From: Candidatus Moraniibacteriota bacterium
Lineage (GTDB): Bacteria; Patescibacteria; Paceibacteria; Moranbacterales; UBA2206
Reading direction: 5' to 3'
DNA length: 64,000 bases
Assembly: GCA_030645735.1 (NCBI GenBank)
Contig: JAUSNP010000006.1
Span: 248,001-312,000, forward strand
Shown here: piece after piece, positions 25,534 through 33,231 of the stretch
Position numbering within the stretch: the first letter of the stretch is position 1
Layout: every line of letters starts with the position of its first letter
Program-made: the position numbers and the translations under genes
The notes under the pieces: generated by a model
Databases searched by the model: none
What the model was told of the DNA's origin: nothing
The model's input: only the letters and a program-made list of their open reading frames with translations

Positions 25534-25565
25534 AAAATTTATTTGATTTATCTAATTTAAATTGA

Positions 25566-25907
25566 TTATTCAGCTGGTTGATTTTCAGTTGTTTGTTGCT
25601 CAATGCTTTTCTTCGCCACCTCCAGTTGCATTTGATTGAAATCCACATCTTGTTTGACAATTTTCATCTGCCAATCATCATAGCCAATTGTAACTCGACG
25701 CGTGGCTTCTGTTTTAATGGCAATACCTACTAGGATTCCAAGGATAAACAACAATCCAAATTCAATATAGCGATCCGTTTTTTTCTTGCGCTCAATTTCT
25801 TCCGGAGAAATTTCAGCTTCAGAAAAATCAACTTCGGCAACTTTTTCTATTTTTTCAACTTCTGCTTCCTGCACTGACTCATTCTCAGTTTTTATTTCCT
25901 CATCCAT
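25566..25907 (-). CDS. 113-residue one-helix membrane protein of unknown function
   Basis: A Glu-rich N-terminal half (residues 1-45), a membrane helix (about 49-66, YIEFGLLFILGILVGIAIKT) and a short polar, helical C-terminal end outside the membrane, with QxxxVAKKSIEQQ at the end. No family recognised. Transcribed with the DsbA-like gene (33-base gap), so a role beside the extracytoplasmic thiol system is a guess. Confidence 0.6.
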   Translation of the reverse strand: MDEEIKTENESVQEAEVEKIEKVAEVDFSEAEISPEEIERKKKTDRYIEFGLLFILGILVGIAIKTEATRRVTIGYDDWQMKIVKQDVDFNQMQLEVAKKSIEQQTTENQPAE

Positions 25908-25971
25908 AAATTTGAATTTTTACTAGGATTTATCGACTCCAAACTACTTTTAGATTAGCACAAACAAAAAA

Positions 25972-25987
25972 GCGCCACAACTTGCGC
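25972..25987 (-). terminator. Second hairpin of a terminator pair
   Basis: Minus-strand GCGC...GCGC stem around a loop followed by TTTTTTG. The stem is only four pairs plus mismatches, so it may be a backup to the stronger hairpin at 26031-26065. Confidence 0.45.
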
Positions 25988-26030
25988 CCCATTTGCTTCT
26001 ATTGCGTAATATTTGGTCTTCTGTATTTAA

Positions 26031-26065
26031 AAACCGCAGCCCAAGGTTTCCCTAGACTGCGGTTT
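26031..26065 (-). terminator. Terminator after the 61-residue gene
   Basis: AAACCGCAG/CTGCGGTTT stem with a GTCTAGGGAAACC interior that pairs partially, followed on the minus strand by TTTTTAAA. 26 bases past the stop codon of the 61-residue gene. Confidence 0.75.
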
Positions 26066-26090
26066 ACTGCATAGGCCCTGCTCGTTGAGT

Positions 26091-26276
26091 TTACAATATT
26101 TCAACGATCATTTTTGCTCCGTCCAAAACCTCCTTGCCCTTAGATTCGCCACTAGCGATATCTCGGACAAACTGCTTTAAAAGACCCTCCCTAAGCCCCG
26201 ATGCCTCAACACCATCCTTCTTTGACAATGCAACCTTGATTCCATTGATTCTGTTTCCAATGTGTTCCAGTGTCAT
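26091..26276 (-). CDS. 61-residue helical protein of unknown function
   Basis: ATG 26276 follows a strong GGGAGGATGAATA site. The sequence starts MTLEHIGNRINGIKVALSKK and looks like two amphipathic helices with a basic centre and an acid tail. No family recognised. It has its own promoter (26351-26379) and terminator (26031-26065), so it is a free-standing small gene inserted between the DsbA block and the ABC transporter block. Confidence 0.7.
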   Translation of the reverse strand: MTLEHIGNRINGIKVALSKKDGVEASGLREGLLKQFVRDIASGESKGKEVLDGAKMIVEIL

Positions 26277-26350
26277 TATTCATCCTCCCGCTAAATTAAT
26301 ATCGCATAAACGACTCAATTACCTGCTTAGAAAAGTACTGTTCTAAAAGG

Positions 26351-26379
26351 AGATTATCATAAGTCTACTCGAAATGCAA
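26351..26379 (-). promoter_or_regulatory. Sigma-70-type promoter for the 61-residue gene
   Basis: Minus-strand TTGCAT (26379-26374) and TAATCT (26356-26351) with a 17-base spacer, 75 bases upstream of the start codon. Confidence 0.7.
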
Positions 26380-26405
26380 CTTGAATATCTATAGCTTTTA
26401 TATTG

Positions 26406-27656
26406 TTACTCTTTGCGCAAGGCTTCCATCGGACTCAAAAGTGAAGCCTTGCGAGCTGGATAGAGTCCAAAAAGCACACCTGTGACCACCGAGAAACCCA
26501 CGCCCAACAAAACTGAATAACCCGAAACGACAAAGTCCACAGCAAAACCAAAGTTGTGGGCGACTTTGCTTGCCAAAAATGCCAAACCGGCTCCCAACGC
26601 AATTCCGACCAATCCGCCTATGACTGTGATGAAAATCGCTTCAAACAAAAACTGTTTCAAGATGATGGAATTTTTGGCACCCACCGCTTTGCGCAAACCA
26701 ATCTCAGCTGTTCGCTCAGTGACCGAAACATACATCACATTCATGATTCCCACCCCGCCTACAATCAAAGAAATCGAAGTCAAAGAAAGCAACAATGCAT
26801 TGACAATCAAAAAGACTTTATCCAAAATGCCAGCCACCTCCGTGATGGAAGTGATGGCAAAATCATCTTTGTTGGGATCAGTGATTTTGTGTCGTTGTCG
26901 CATCAATCCATTGGCTTCATCGATTGTCGCATCAGTTTGAGCCTTGTCTTTCATTTTTATAACCGAAGATTGGACATAATCAATGCCAGCAATTTTTTTC
27001 TGATAGGTGCGCATCGGCACATAGGCCAATTCATCGAAATTGAAAAAGCCTGTCGCCCCGCGTTCTTGCAGATAGCCAATCACACGATAATTGGCACCTT
27101 TGAGCTTGATATTTTTCCCAACTGGATTCTCATCAGCAAAAAGCGCCGTCTTGACCGCACTGCCCAAAACAATCACCTGATCCAAACTTTTATCCTCCTC
27201 GTCAGTAAATCCAACTCCACCAGCAAATTTCGTCTGCTGATCAATATCAAAAATTTGTGAAGTAGTCGCATACAGCATCGTCTGCTTGGTTTCCGGACCA
27301 TAACTCGCAATAGCCTGTCCGATACTAGCCGCGTACCAGCCCGCTACATTGGACAATTTTCCCACGGCCTCAATATCTTCAATTTTCAAAGTTGTCACTG
27401 AACCACTCGAACTGCCTTGGATATTCTTAGTTGAAGTCTTGCTTACTTGCGGTACCTTGACTTCCAAAGCAATGATGTCTGTGCCGAAGGCTTCAATTTG
27501 ACCAACAATATAACCCTTCACGCCCAAACCAAATGACAAAACAACAATCACCGCCACCACGCCAATCACAATACCCAAAATCGACAAAGTCGTCCGACCA
27601 ACATTGGCGCGCAGATTGTTGAGAGCTAATTTAATTGAAGTTACTATCTCATGCAT
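26406..27656 (-). CDS. MacB-like ABC transporter permease
   Basis: 416 residues with an N-terminal membrane helix (TTLSILGIVIGVVAVIVVLS), a large periplasmic MacB-type core (to about 290) and three C-terminal helices, the last ending GLYPARKASLLSPMEALRKE. This is the FtsX/MacB permease layout, in which the ATPase drives extracytoplasmic conformational change. Its partners are the ATPase (29048-29773), a second permease (27779-29029) and an HlyD/MacA-like adaptor (29775-30773). Substrate unknown, perhaps a lipoprotein or small molecule. Confidence 0.9.
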   Translation of the reverse strand: MHEIVTSIKLALNNLRANVGRTTLSILGIVIGVVAVIVVLSFGLGVKGYIVGQIEAFGTDIIALEVKVPQVSKTSTKNIQGSSSGSVTTLKIEDIEAVGKLSNVAGWYAASIGQAIASYGPETKQTMLYATTSQIFDIDQQTKFAGGVGFTDEEDKSLDQVIVLGSAVKTALFADENPVGKNIKLKGANYRVIGYLQERGATGFFNFDELAYVPMRTYQKKIAGIDYVQSSVIKMKDKAQTDATIDEANGLMRQRHKITDPNKDDFAITSITEVAGILDKVFLIVNALLLSLTSISLIVGGVGIMNVMYVSVTERTAEIGLRKAVGAKNSIILKQFLFEAIFITVIGGLVGIALGAGLAFLASKVAHNFGFAVDFVVSGYSVLLGVGFSVVTGVLFGLYPARKASLLSPMEALRKE

Positions 27657-27668
27657 AATATGATTCTT

Positions 27669-27767
27669 GTCATTCCGGCCTTGAGCCGGAATCTACTTAT
27701 TGTAATTGCGAATTTAAATTTAATTCAATGAAACACAGGGCAGATCCCGGGTCAAGCCCGGGATGAC
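27669..27767. repeat. Two copies of a palindromic CCGG repeat in opposite orientation
   Basis: Plus-strand copy at 27669-27694 and minus-strand copy at 27742-27767 share the frame GTCAT-Y-CCGG-S-C-TTGA-S-CCGG-R-ATCT. Each copy is itself a hairpin, and the bases that differ between copies do so in pairs, keeping the stem. The two copies are head-to-head between the two permease genes. The family of GTCATYCCGG...ATCT hairpins is known to be dispersed in many bacterial genomes. Confidence 0.75.
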
Positions 27768-27778
27768 ATTTTTTTAAT

Positions 27779-29029
27779 TTATTCATATCTAAGCGCTTCC
27801 ATTGGCGAAATTTTAGCAGCTTTGCGAGCTGGATAGAGTCCGAAAATGAATCCAATAGCAATTGAAACCGATGTCGCCACCAAGACCGATTGTCCGGAAA
27901 CAATAAACTGCCAGTCATAACCCATAAAATTCGTCACTACCGTAGAAATTATAAACGCCAGCGCAATACCCAAGACAATGCCGATTATGCCACCCGCTAG
28001 GGTTATCGTGGCCGATTCAATCAAAAACTGCAACATGATTGTGCCATTCTTAGCTCCCACGGCTTTACGCAACCCAACCTCACGAATGCGCTGATTGACT
28101 GAAATAAGCATAATATTCATAATCCCCACTCCGCCAACTAGCAATGAAATTGAACCAACTGACAGCAAAAAATATTTCAAAATATCCGTGATGTTGGAAA
28201 TGATCTTCAAAGCTGAAGCGGTGTCGCGCACCGAGAAATCATCATCCTTGGGATTTTTGATATCGTGCTGAATGCGCATGGTCTTGGCCACATCCTCCTT
28301 AGCCGCCGCAATTTCATCTGGATTGGCAATTTTCAAACGGATATAGGACAAATGATCGATGCCCAAAATTATTTTTTGCGCCGTTTTGAGTGGCATCATA
28401 ATCGCGTCGCTTGAACCACCTACGCCAAACCCTGCGCTACCCTTGTCTTTCAACACTCCTACCACTGTGAAATTCTCGTCTTTCACTTTGATTTTTTTAT
28501 TCAAGGCATCATCAATACCAAATAAATCTTTCTTAGCGCCCGCACCTAACACGACAATGCGCGAAAGACTCACATCATCTTCTGGTACAAAAAAACGGCC
28601 TTGTTCCAATTCAACATTTTCCACATTGATATAATCATGCGTCACGCCCATCACTGAAAAAGAAAAATCATTTTTTTGATAGCTCACTGTCTGCACGCCT
28701 TGCGCATAAGCACAGCCCGTTTCAACTTCGGGCACATTTTTCTTGTCCATCAAGGCTAAAAAATCCTCATACTTCAAAGTTGTGATGATGATGCCCAAGG
28801 CTTGTGCCGGTGGACCTTTTTCATCCGAAGCACCAGGCAAAACTCCCACCAAATTTGAACCGATACCCGACACTTGATCCAAAATCAAAGTCTGCGCCGA
28901 ACTGCCAATCGCCATAATCACAATCACCGACGCCACGCCAATAATAATTCCCAGCACCGTCAAAAACGACCGAAATTTATTCGCCACCAAATTCCTATAT
29001 GAAATTTTAACCGGATCCAAGACTCGCAT
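27779..29029 (-). CDS. MacB-like ABC transporter permease
   Basis: 416 residues, the same length and layout as the next permease: N-terminal helix FLTVLGIIIGVASVIVIMAIGS, periplasmic core, three C-terminal helices, and GLYPARKAAKISPMEALRYE at the end. The pair is likely the result of duplication and may form a heterodimer. It starts 19 bases after the ATPase stop. Confidence 0.9.
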   Translation of the reverse strand: MRVLDPVKISYRNLVANKFRSFLTVLGIIIGVASVIVIMAIGSSAQTLILDQVSGIGSNLVGVLPGASDEKGPPAQALGIIITTLKYEDFLALMDKKNVPEVETGCAYAQGVQTVSYQKNDFSFSVMGVTHDYINVENVELEQGRFFVPEDDVSLSRIVVLGAGAKKDLFGIDDALNKKIKVKDENFTVVGVLKDKGSAGFGVGGSSDAIMMPLKTAQKIILGIDHLSYIRLKIANPDEIAAAKEDVAKTMRIQHDIKNPKDDDFSVRDTASALKIISNITDILKYFLLSVGSISLLVGGVGIMNIMLISVNQRIREVGLRKAVGAKNGTIMLQFLIESATITLAGGIIGIVLGIALAFIISTVVTNFMGYDWQFIVSGQSVLVATSVSIAIGFIFGLYPARKAAKISPMEALRYE

Positions 29030-29047
29030 AGCTCGTAAATCTCTAAT

Positions 29048-29773
29048 TTACTTTAAAAGTTCTCCGTCCATTGCAAAACGACGTGTAGTAATTTCTTTGT
29101 CGGAAACGATACCACCATCTTTCATCAAGATGATGCGCTTGCCGTGTTCAGCAGTGAAGGTTTCGTGAGTGACGAGGATGATGGTTTTGCCAGCGTCGTT
29201 TAGGCCTTGCAAAATTTTCATGACTTGCGTGCCGGATTTGGAGTCCAAGTTGCCGGTTGGCTCATCGGCAAAAATCACGCTGGGGTCATTGACCAAAGCG
29301 CGTGCAATGGCGACGCGTTGTCGCTCACCACCAGACAATTGATTGGAAAAATAATCCTTGCGATGTTCCATTCCCACGCTGCGCAAAGCTGACAAGACTT
29401 TGGCTGAATTGTCACCTGAGACATCGCCATCATACAAAAGCGGCAACTCCACATTTTCATAAACCGTGGTGCGTGGCAACAGATTGAAAGTCTGGAAAAC
29501 AAAACCGACTTTTTTGTTGCGAATCTCCGCCAATTCATCATCCGAAAAACCGTTGGCATTTTGACCTTGAAATATATATTCTCCGCCCGTGGCGCGATCC
29601 AAAAAACCCAACATTTGCATCAAGGTTGATTTGCCCGAACCCGACGGCCCCATGATTGAAACAAATTCTCCCTCTGCCACATTGAAAGTCACACCGCAAA
29701 CCGCCCGCGTCGAAACCCCCTCATTCTCATAAGTCTTGCACAGATTCTTAACTTGGATTAATTGACTTGTCAT
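29048..29773 (-). CDS. LolD/MacB-type ABC transporter ATP-binding protein
   Basis: 241 residues with Walker A GPSGSGKSTLMQMLGF (about 41), Q-loop FQTFNLLPRTTV, signature LSGGERQRVAIARAL, Walker B VIFADEPTGNLD and H-loop THE. This subgroup powers MacB/FtsX/LolCDE permeases. It begins two bases after the adaptor stop, consistent with an operon. Confidence 0.95.
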   Translation of the reverse strand: MTSQLIQVKNLCKTYENEGVSTRAVCGVTFNVAEGEFVSIMGPSGSGKSTLMQMLGFLDRATGGEYIFQGQNANGFSDDELAEIRNKKVGFVFQTFNLLPRTTVYENVELPLLYDGDVSGDNSAKVLSALRSVGMEHRKDYFSNQLSGGERQRVAIARALVNDPSVIFADEPTGNLDSKSGTQVMKILQGLNDAGKTIILVTHETFTAEHGKRIILMKDGGIVSDKEITTRRFAMDGELLK

Positions 29774-29774
29774 C

Positions 29775-30773
29775 CTAGTTTGTTTTCGTAAAAGTCACAA
29801 CCTTCTCCCCTGCTTTCAAATTATTCAAAACTTCTACCATACCATTGTCGCCTGACAAACCAGTTTCAACATACACCTTTTCAACAGAGACGCCATCTGC
29901 TTTCAAAACTTCCACATATTGTCGTAGACCCTCGGTCTTAACTGCTCTTTGTGGAATCATCAAAACATCCTCAGCTTGCGCTGTCAAAACATCCACATTG
30001 CAACTCATGCCGATTTTGAGTCGCGCATCCGCACTGTCCAATTTCAATTTCACGCGATAATACACCACGTCTTGAATCACTGTTGAAGCTGGGTCAATTT
30101 CGACGACTGTCGCAGTGAAAATGTCTTTTTCAGTCAAAGCATCAAAAGTCACCAAGGCCTTTTGCTCAGTGGCAATTTTCACAATGTCTGCCTCAGGAAT
30201 ATTTGATTCTACAAATAAGTTGTCCGGATTGGCAATTGTCAGCACGGTTGCATTCATCACGGCTGTTTCATTGAGATCAATTTTTTTCTCAACTACTGTG
30301 CCATCCATTGGGGACACCATCACTACATCACGCATTTGTCGCAAAACCGCATCACGCGCCGCCTCAAATTTCTGCACCACTGCTTTTTGCGCAACACGTT
30401 GGTCCCTTGAATACACATCATTACCTTTCATATTATCTAGAGTGTTCTTCTGTGTTTTGATGTCCGCCTGCGCTTGTCGCAATTGTTCATTCAAAACACC
30501 TTTTTCAATCACAGCCAAGCGTTGACCTTTGGTCACCTTGTCACCGATTTCAACATTCATCTGTTCAATCTTGCCCGATGATTTGAATGACAAACCAACA
30601 CTCTCATCTGATTTGAGTTCGCCAGTCACAGAAACAGTCTGTGTCAAATTGCCCTTCACCACATCTTCTGTGGTGTAGGTTGTGGTCGGCGCTTTGGGAG
30701 CAAAAAGTTTGTAACCACTAAAAATCACCGCCGCGATGATAACTAACCAAATTATTTTCTTTTTATATTTCAT
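29775..30773 (-). CDS. HlyD/MacA-like membrane fusion (adaptor) protein
   Basis: 332 residues: one N-terminal helix (about 5-22), lipoyl/barrel-sandwich halves (SVTGELKSDESVGLSFKSSG ... VVMVSPMDGTVVEKKIDLNE) around a short helical hairpin (about 95-140), then beta-barrel and membrane-proximal domains. It would bridge the permeases to the cell wall or act as an export adaptor. First gene of the four-gene transporter set. Confidence 0.88.
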   Translation of the reverse strand: MKYKKKIIWLVIIAAVIFSGYKLFAPKAPTTTYTTEDVVKGNLTQTVSVTGELKSDESVGLSFKSSGKIEQMNVEIGDKVTKGQRLAVIEKGVLNEQLRQAQADIKTQKNTLDNMKGNDVYSRDQRVAQKAVVQKFEAARDAVLRQMRDVVMVSPMDGTVVEKKIDLNETAVMNATVLTIANPDNLFVESNIPEADIVKIATEQKALVTFDALTEKDIFTATVVEIDPASTVIQDVVYYRVKLKLDSADARLKIGMSCNVDVLTAQAEDVLMIPQRAVKTEGLRQYVEVLKADGVSVEKVYVETGLSGDNGMVEVLNNLKAGEKVVTFTKTN

Positions 30774-30787
30774 GATTTTTTTTATTA

Positions 30788-31210
30788 CTAAAATAATTTA
30801 TTTTGCTCCGCGTCCAATGCTTGATTCACCAATGCATCCGCCACTTTGTTTCTCTCACGAAAGACATGGGCAAATTCCACGGTTTTGAAATCCAACATCA
30901 AATTCCAAATTTCGATGAAAAATCTTTGAATCCTTTCATCACTCAATTTATATTCATGATTCAACTGCTTCACCACCAATTCACTATCTAGATAGCACTG
31001 AATTTTCGATTGCTTGGAATTTTTGCCCAAAAGTTGTTTAAGTTTTTTTAAGCCAAAAATCAAAGCCATATATTCAGCTTCGTTATTGGTTTTCACTCCA
31101 ATACACTCGCCATATTTCTTGCCGAGCGTTTCTATATAAACCCCAATACCAGCCGGCCCCGGATTGCCCCGTGAACCGCCGTCGGTATACATAACTATTT
31201 TTTCATTCAT
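30788..31210 (-). CDS. RNase HI-type ribonuclease
   Basis: 140 residues with catalytic carboxylates Asp10 (YTDGGSRGNPG), Glu46 (TNNEAEYMAL), Asp75 (YLDSELVV) and Asp125 (NKVADALVNQAL). Single-domain RNase HI that degrades RNA in RNA:DNA hybrids. The ATG at 31210 abuts the end of a 115-bp inverted-repeat element, so the leader would start in the element. Confidence 0.93.
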   Translation of the reverse strand: MNEKIVMYTDGGSRGNPGPAGIGVYIETLGKKYGECIGVKTNNEAEYMALIFGLKKLKQLLGKNSKQSKIQCYLDSELVVKQLNHEYKLSDERIQRFFIEIWNLMLDFKTVEFAHVFRERNKVADALVNQALDAEQNKLF

Positions 31211-31325
31211 CCCGCACTAACTTTCCAACATAATCAATTTTTGAGATTACATTGAAAACATACAAATAATTAATTTCATGCGCAACCATGGAACTAGCCC
31301 ACACAACTTGGAAAGTTAGTGCGGG
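31211..31325. repeat. 115-bp inverted-repeat element (18-bp arms)
   Basis: Perfect 18-bp arms CCCGCACTAACTTTCCAA (31211-31228) and its reverse complement (31308-31325) enclose about 79 bases of AT-rich DNA. No open frame. Arms do not resemble those of the other two elements. Confidence 0.85.
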
Positions 31326-31340
31326 ACTCATACTCCTATT

Positions 31341-33062
31341 TTAACCTATTTTTAGTCGCAAATCAACCAATGCCAATTGCATCTTTTTGTTGCCATTCCA
31401 CTCATCTTCCTGCAAATTGAAGACCACATCCACCTTGTCGCCTACTTTCAAGTCTAGGAATTTGTCGCCAAAGCTGAAACCAATAGCTTCAAAAGTTTTT
31501 GGACTCGCTTGCGCACGCAAAGACAATTTCAAATGCTTACTCCCATTGCCCACGGTTTTCAAATCATCAATCAGCAAATCTTTCATCAAGAAAATCGGCT
31601 CTTCGTTGCCTTCACCAAATGGTTGCAAGGCTTTGATGGCATCCACCAAATCCCAATTCACGTCCGCGGGTGAGATTTCCAAATCAATTTCAATAGTTGG
31701 CGTGATGTCCAAGCCCACCAATTCTTCTTCAATCAAACCAGAAAGTTTGTCATAAAACTTTTCCATGTTCTCATACTTAACTTGCACGCCTGCCGCTTGC
31801 GAATGTCCGCCATAACGAATGAGTAGTTCGGAGCATTTTTCCAAAGCTTTGATGATGTTCATTTGATCGATACTACGGAATGATCCCACAAATTGATCAC
31901 CTTGTTTTTGAAAGACCGCCGTCGGCTTGTTGAATTCATCAGCCACGCGCCCAGCAATGAGTCCCAAGATTCCCACCTGCCAATGCTCGTTGGAAGCAAA
32001 AATCAATTTTTTGTCTTTGAAAGAATTTTCCGCCAAGGCACGCACTTCGCGCGTGATTTCTTTGGTTACCTTTTGTCGATCTTTATTTTTTTCTTCCACC
32101 TCCAGTGCCATCAGACGCGCTTTGACCACATCACGCTCAATCATCAACTCATAGGAAATGCTAGCATGATCCATTCTTCCGGCCGCATTGATTCTGGGCG
32201 CAATTTGAAAACCAATTTTTTGCGTGTCTGGCACAGAATTTTCATCAATCGCAATGCGTCCCACCTTGAACATTTCCAAAAGTCCAACCCGTCGAGTTTT
32301 GGACAACACTACCAAACCATATTTAGTCAGCACCCTATTCTCACCAACCAATGGCACGCAATCCGCCACAGTGCCAATCACCACCAAATCCAACAACCAT
32401 TTCAACTGTTCCATCTTCGAGTCATCCACTTTTTTCTGCACGGCCTGCGCCAGTTTGAAAGCCACGCCCACGCCAGCCAAATTCTCAAAAGGATAACCGC
32501 AACCTTCCACATGCGGATTGATGATTGCCACAGCTTGAGGCAAAATTTTCGGAACATAATGATGATCAGTGATGATCACTTCGATGCCTAGTTCTCTAGC
32601 CTTTTCCACTTCAGCAATATTGGTGATGCCACAATCCACCGTGATGATGAGCGTCGCGCCTTCCTTGGCCAAAAATTCAATAGCTGGTTCGTTCATGCCA
32701 TAGCCCTCCGTTTGTCGATCTGGAATGTAGGCAATGATTTTTTCAAAACCCACATTCGTCAGCGCCTCATACATCAAAGATGTTGCGGTCACGCCATCCG
32801 CGTCATAGTCACCAAAGATAGCAATTTTTTCTGAATTCTTTTTGGCCAACAAAATCCGCGCCACTGCTTTTTCCATATCAGCGAAAAGAAATGGATCATG
32901 CACATCTTTGTCATAGTCAAAATCAAAAAACTTCTCCAAAGTCTCCTCACCCACCACACCACGATTGGCCAACAATTGCAAAACCACTGGATGAAATCTC
33001 TCTTTCAACTCAGCACTCACCCCACCCAACTTCTCCTTCACCTGCCAGATTTTATTTGTCAT
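31341..33062 (-). CDS. recJ: Single-stranded-DNA-specific exonuclease RecJ
   Basis: 573 residues. DHH motifs FGDYDADGVTATSLM, VDCGITN, and TDHHYVP, then DHHA1 with GGHSQAAGV near residue 420, and an OB-like C-terminal domain. RecJ degrades single strands 5'-3' in recombination and repair. The start ATG at 33062 fits the family. It stands between the two inverted-repeat elements. Confidence 0.96.
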   Translation of the reverse strand: MTNKIWQVKEKLGGVSAELKERFHPVVLQLLANRGVVGEETLEKFFDFDYDKDVHDPFLFADMEKAVARILLAKKNSEKIAIFGDYDADGVTATSLMYEALTNVGFEKIIAYIPDRQTEGYGMNEPAIEFLAKEGATLIITVDCGITNIAEVEKARELGIEVIITDHHYVPKILPQAVAIINPHVEGCGYPFENLAGVGVAFKLAQAVQKKVDDSKMEQLKWLLDLVVIGTVADCVPLVGENRVLTKYGLVVLSKTRRVGLLEMFKVGRIAIDENSVPDTQKIGFQIAPRINAAGRMDHASISYELMIERDVVKARLMALEVEEKNKDRQKVTKEITREVRALAENSFKDKKLIFASNEHWQVGILGLIAGRVADEFNKPTAVFQKQGDQFVGSFRSIDQMNIIKALEKCSELLIRYGGHSQAAGVQVKYENMEKFYDKLSGLIEEELVGLDITPTIEIDLEISPADVNWDLVDAIKALQPFGEGNEEPIFLMKDLLIDDLKTVGNGSKHLKLSLRAQASPKTFEAIGFSFGDKFLDLKVGDKVDVVFNLQEDEWNGNKKMQLALVDLRLKIG

Positions 33063-33078
33063 TTCTTGTATATGTAAA

Positions 33079-33221
33079 ATAGCAAATTTATTTCCGAAAA
33101 ATTCCTGTCTGAGAATACAAATTTTATCTGAAATTTTCCTATGGCCGTCATTTGATTGAGGGAAAATTTCAGCAATAAAATTTAGTGCTCGAGTTTAATT
33201 TTGAGGAAATAAATTTGCTAT
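33079..33221. repeat. 143-bp nested inverted-repeat element (17-bp outer arms)
   Basis: Outer arms ATAGCAAATTTATTTCC (33079-33095) and its exact reverse complement (33205-33221). Inside, CTGAAATTTTCC pairs with GGAAAATTTCAG and ACAAATTTTAT with ATAAAATTT, so most of the element can form one long hairpin. It sits directly upstream of recJ on the minus strand (its start at 33062) and downstream of the acyl-CoA synthetase stop. Confidence 0.85.
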
Positions 33222-33231
33222 AATATTTAAT

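Noticed and set aside
31211..33221. The two inverted-repeat elements as copies of one MITE family.
   Set aside because: Arms and interiors share no sequence, and no target-site duplication is visible.
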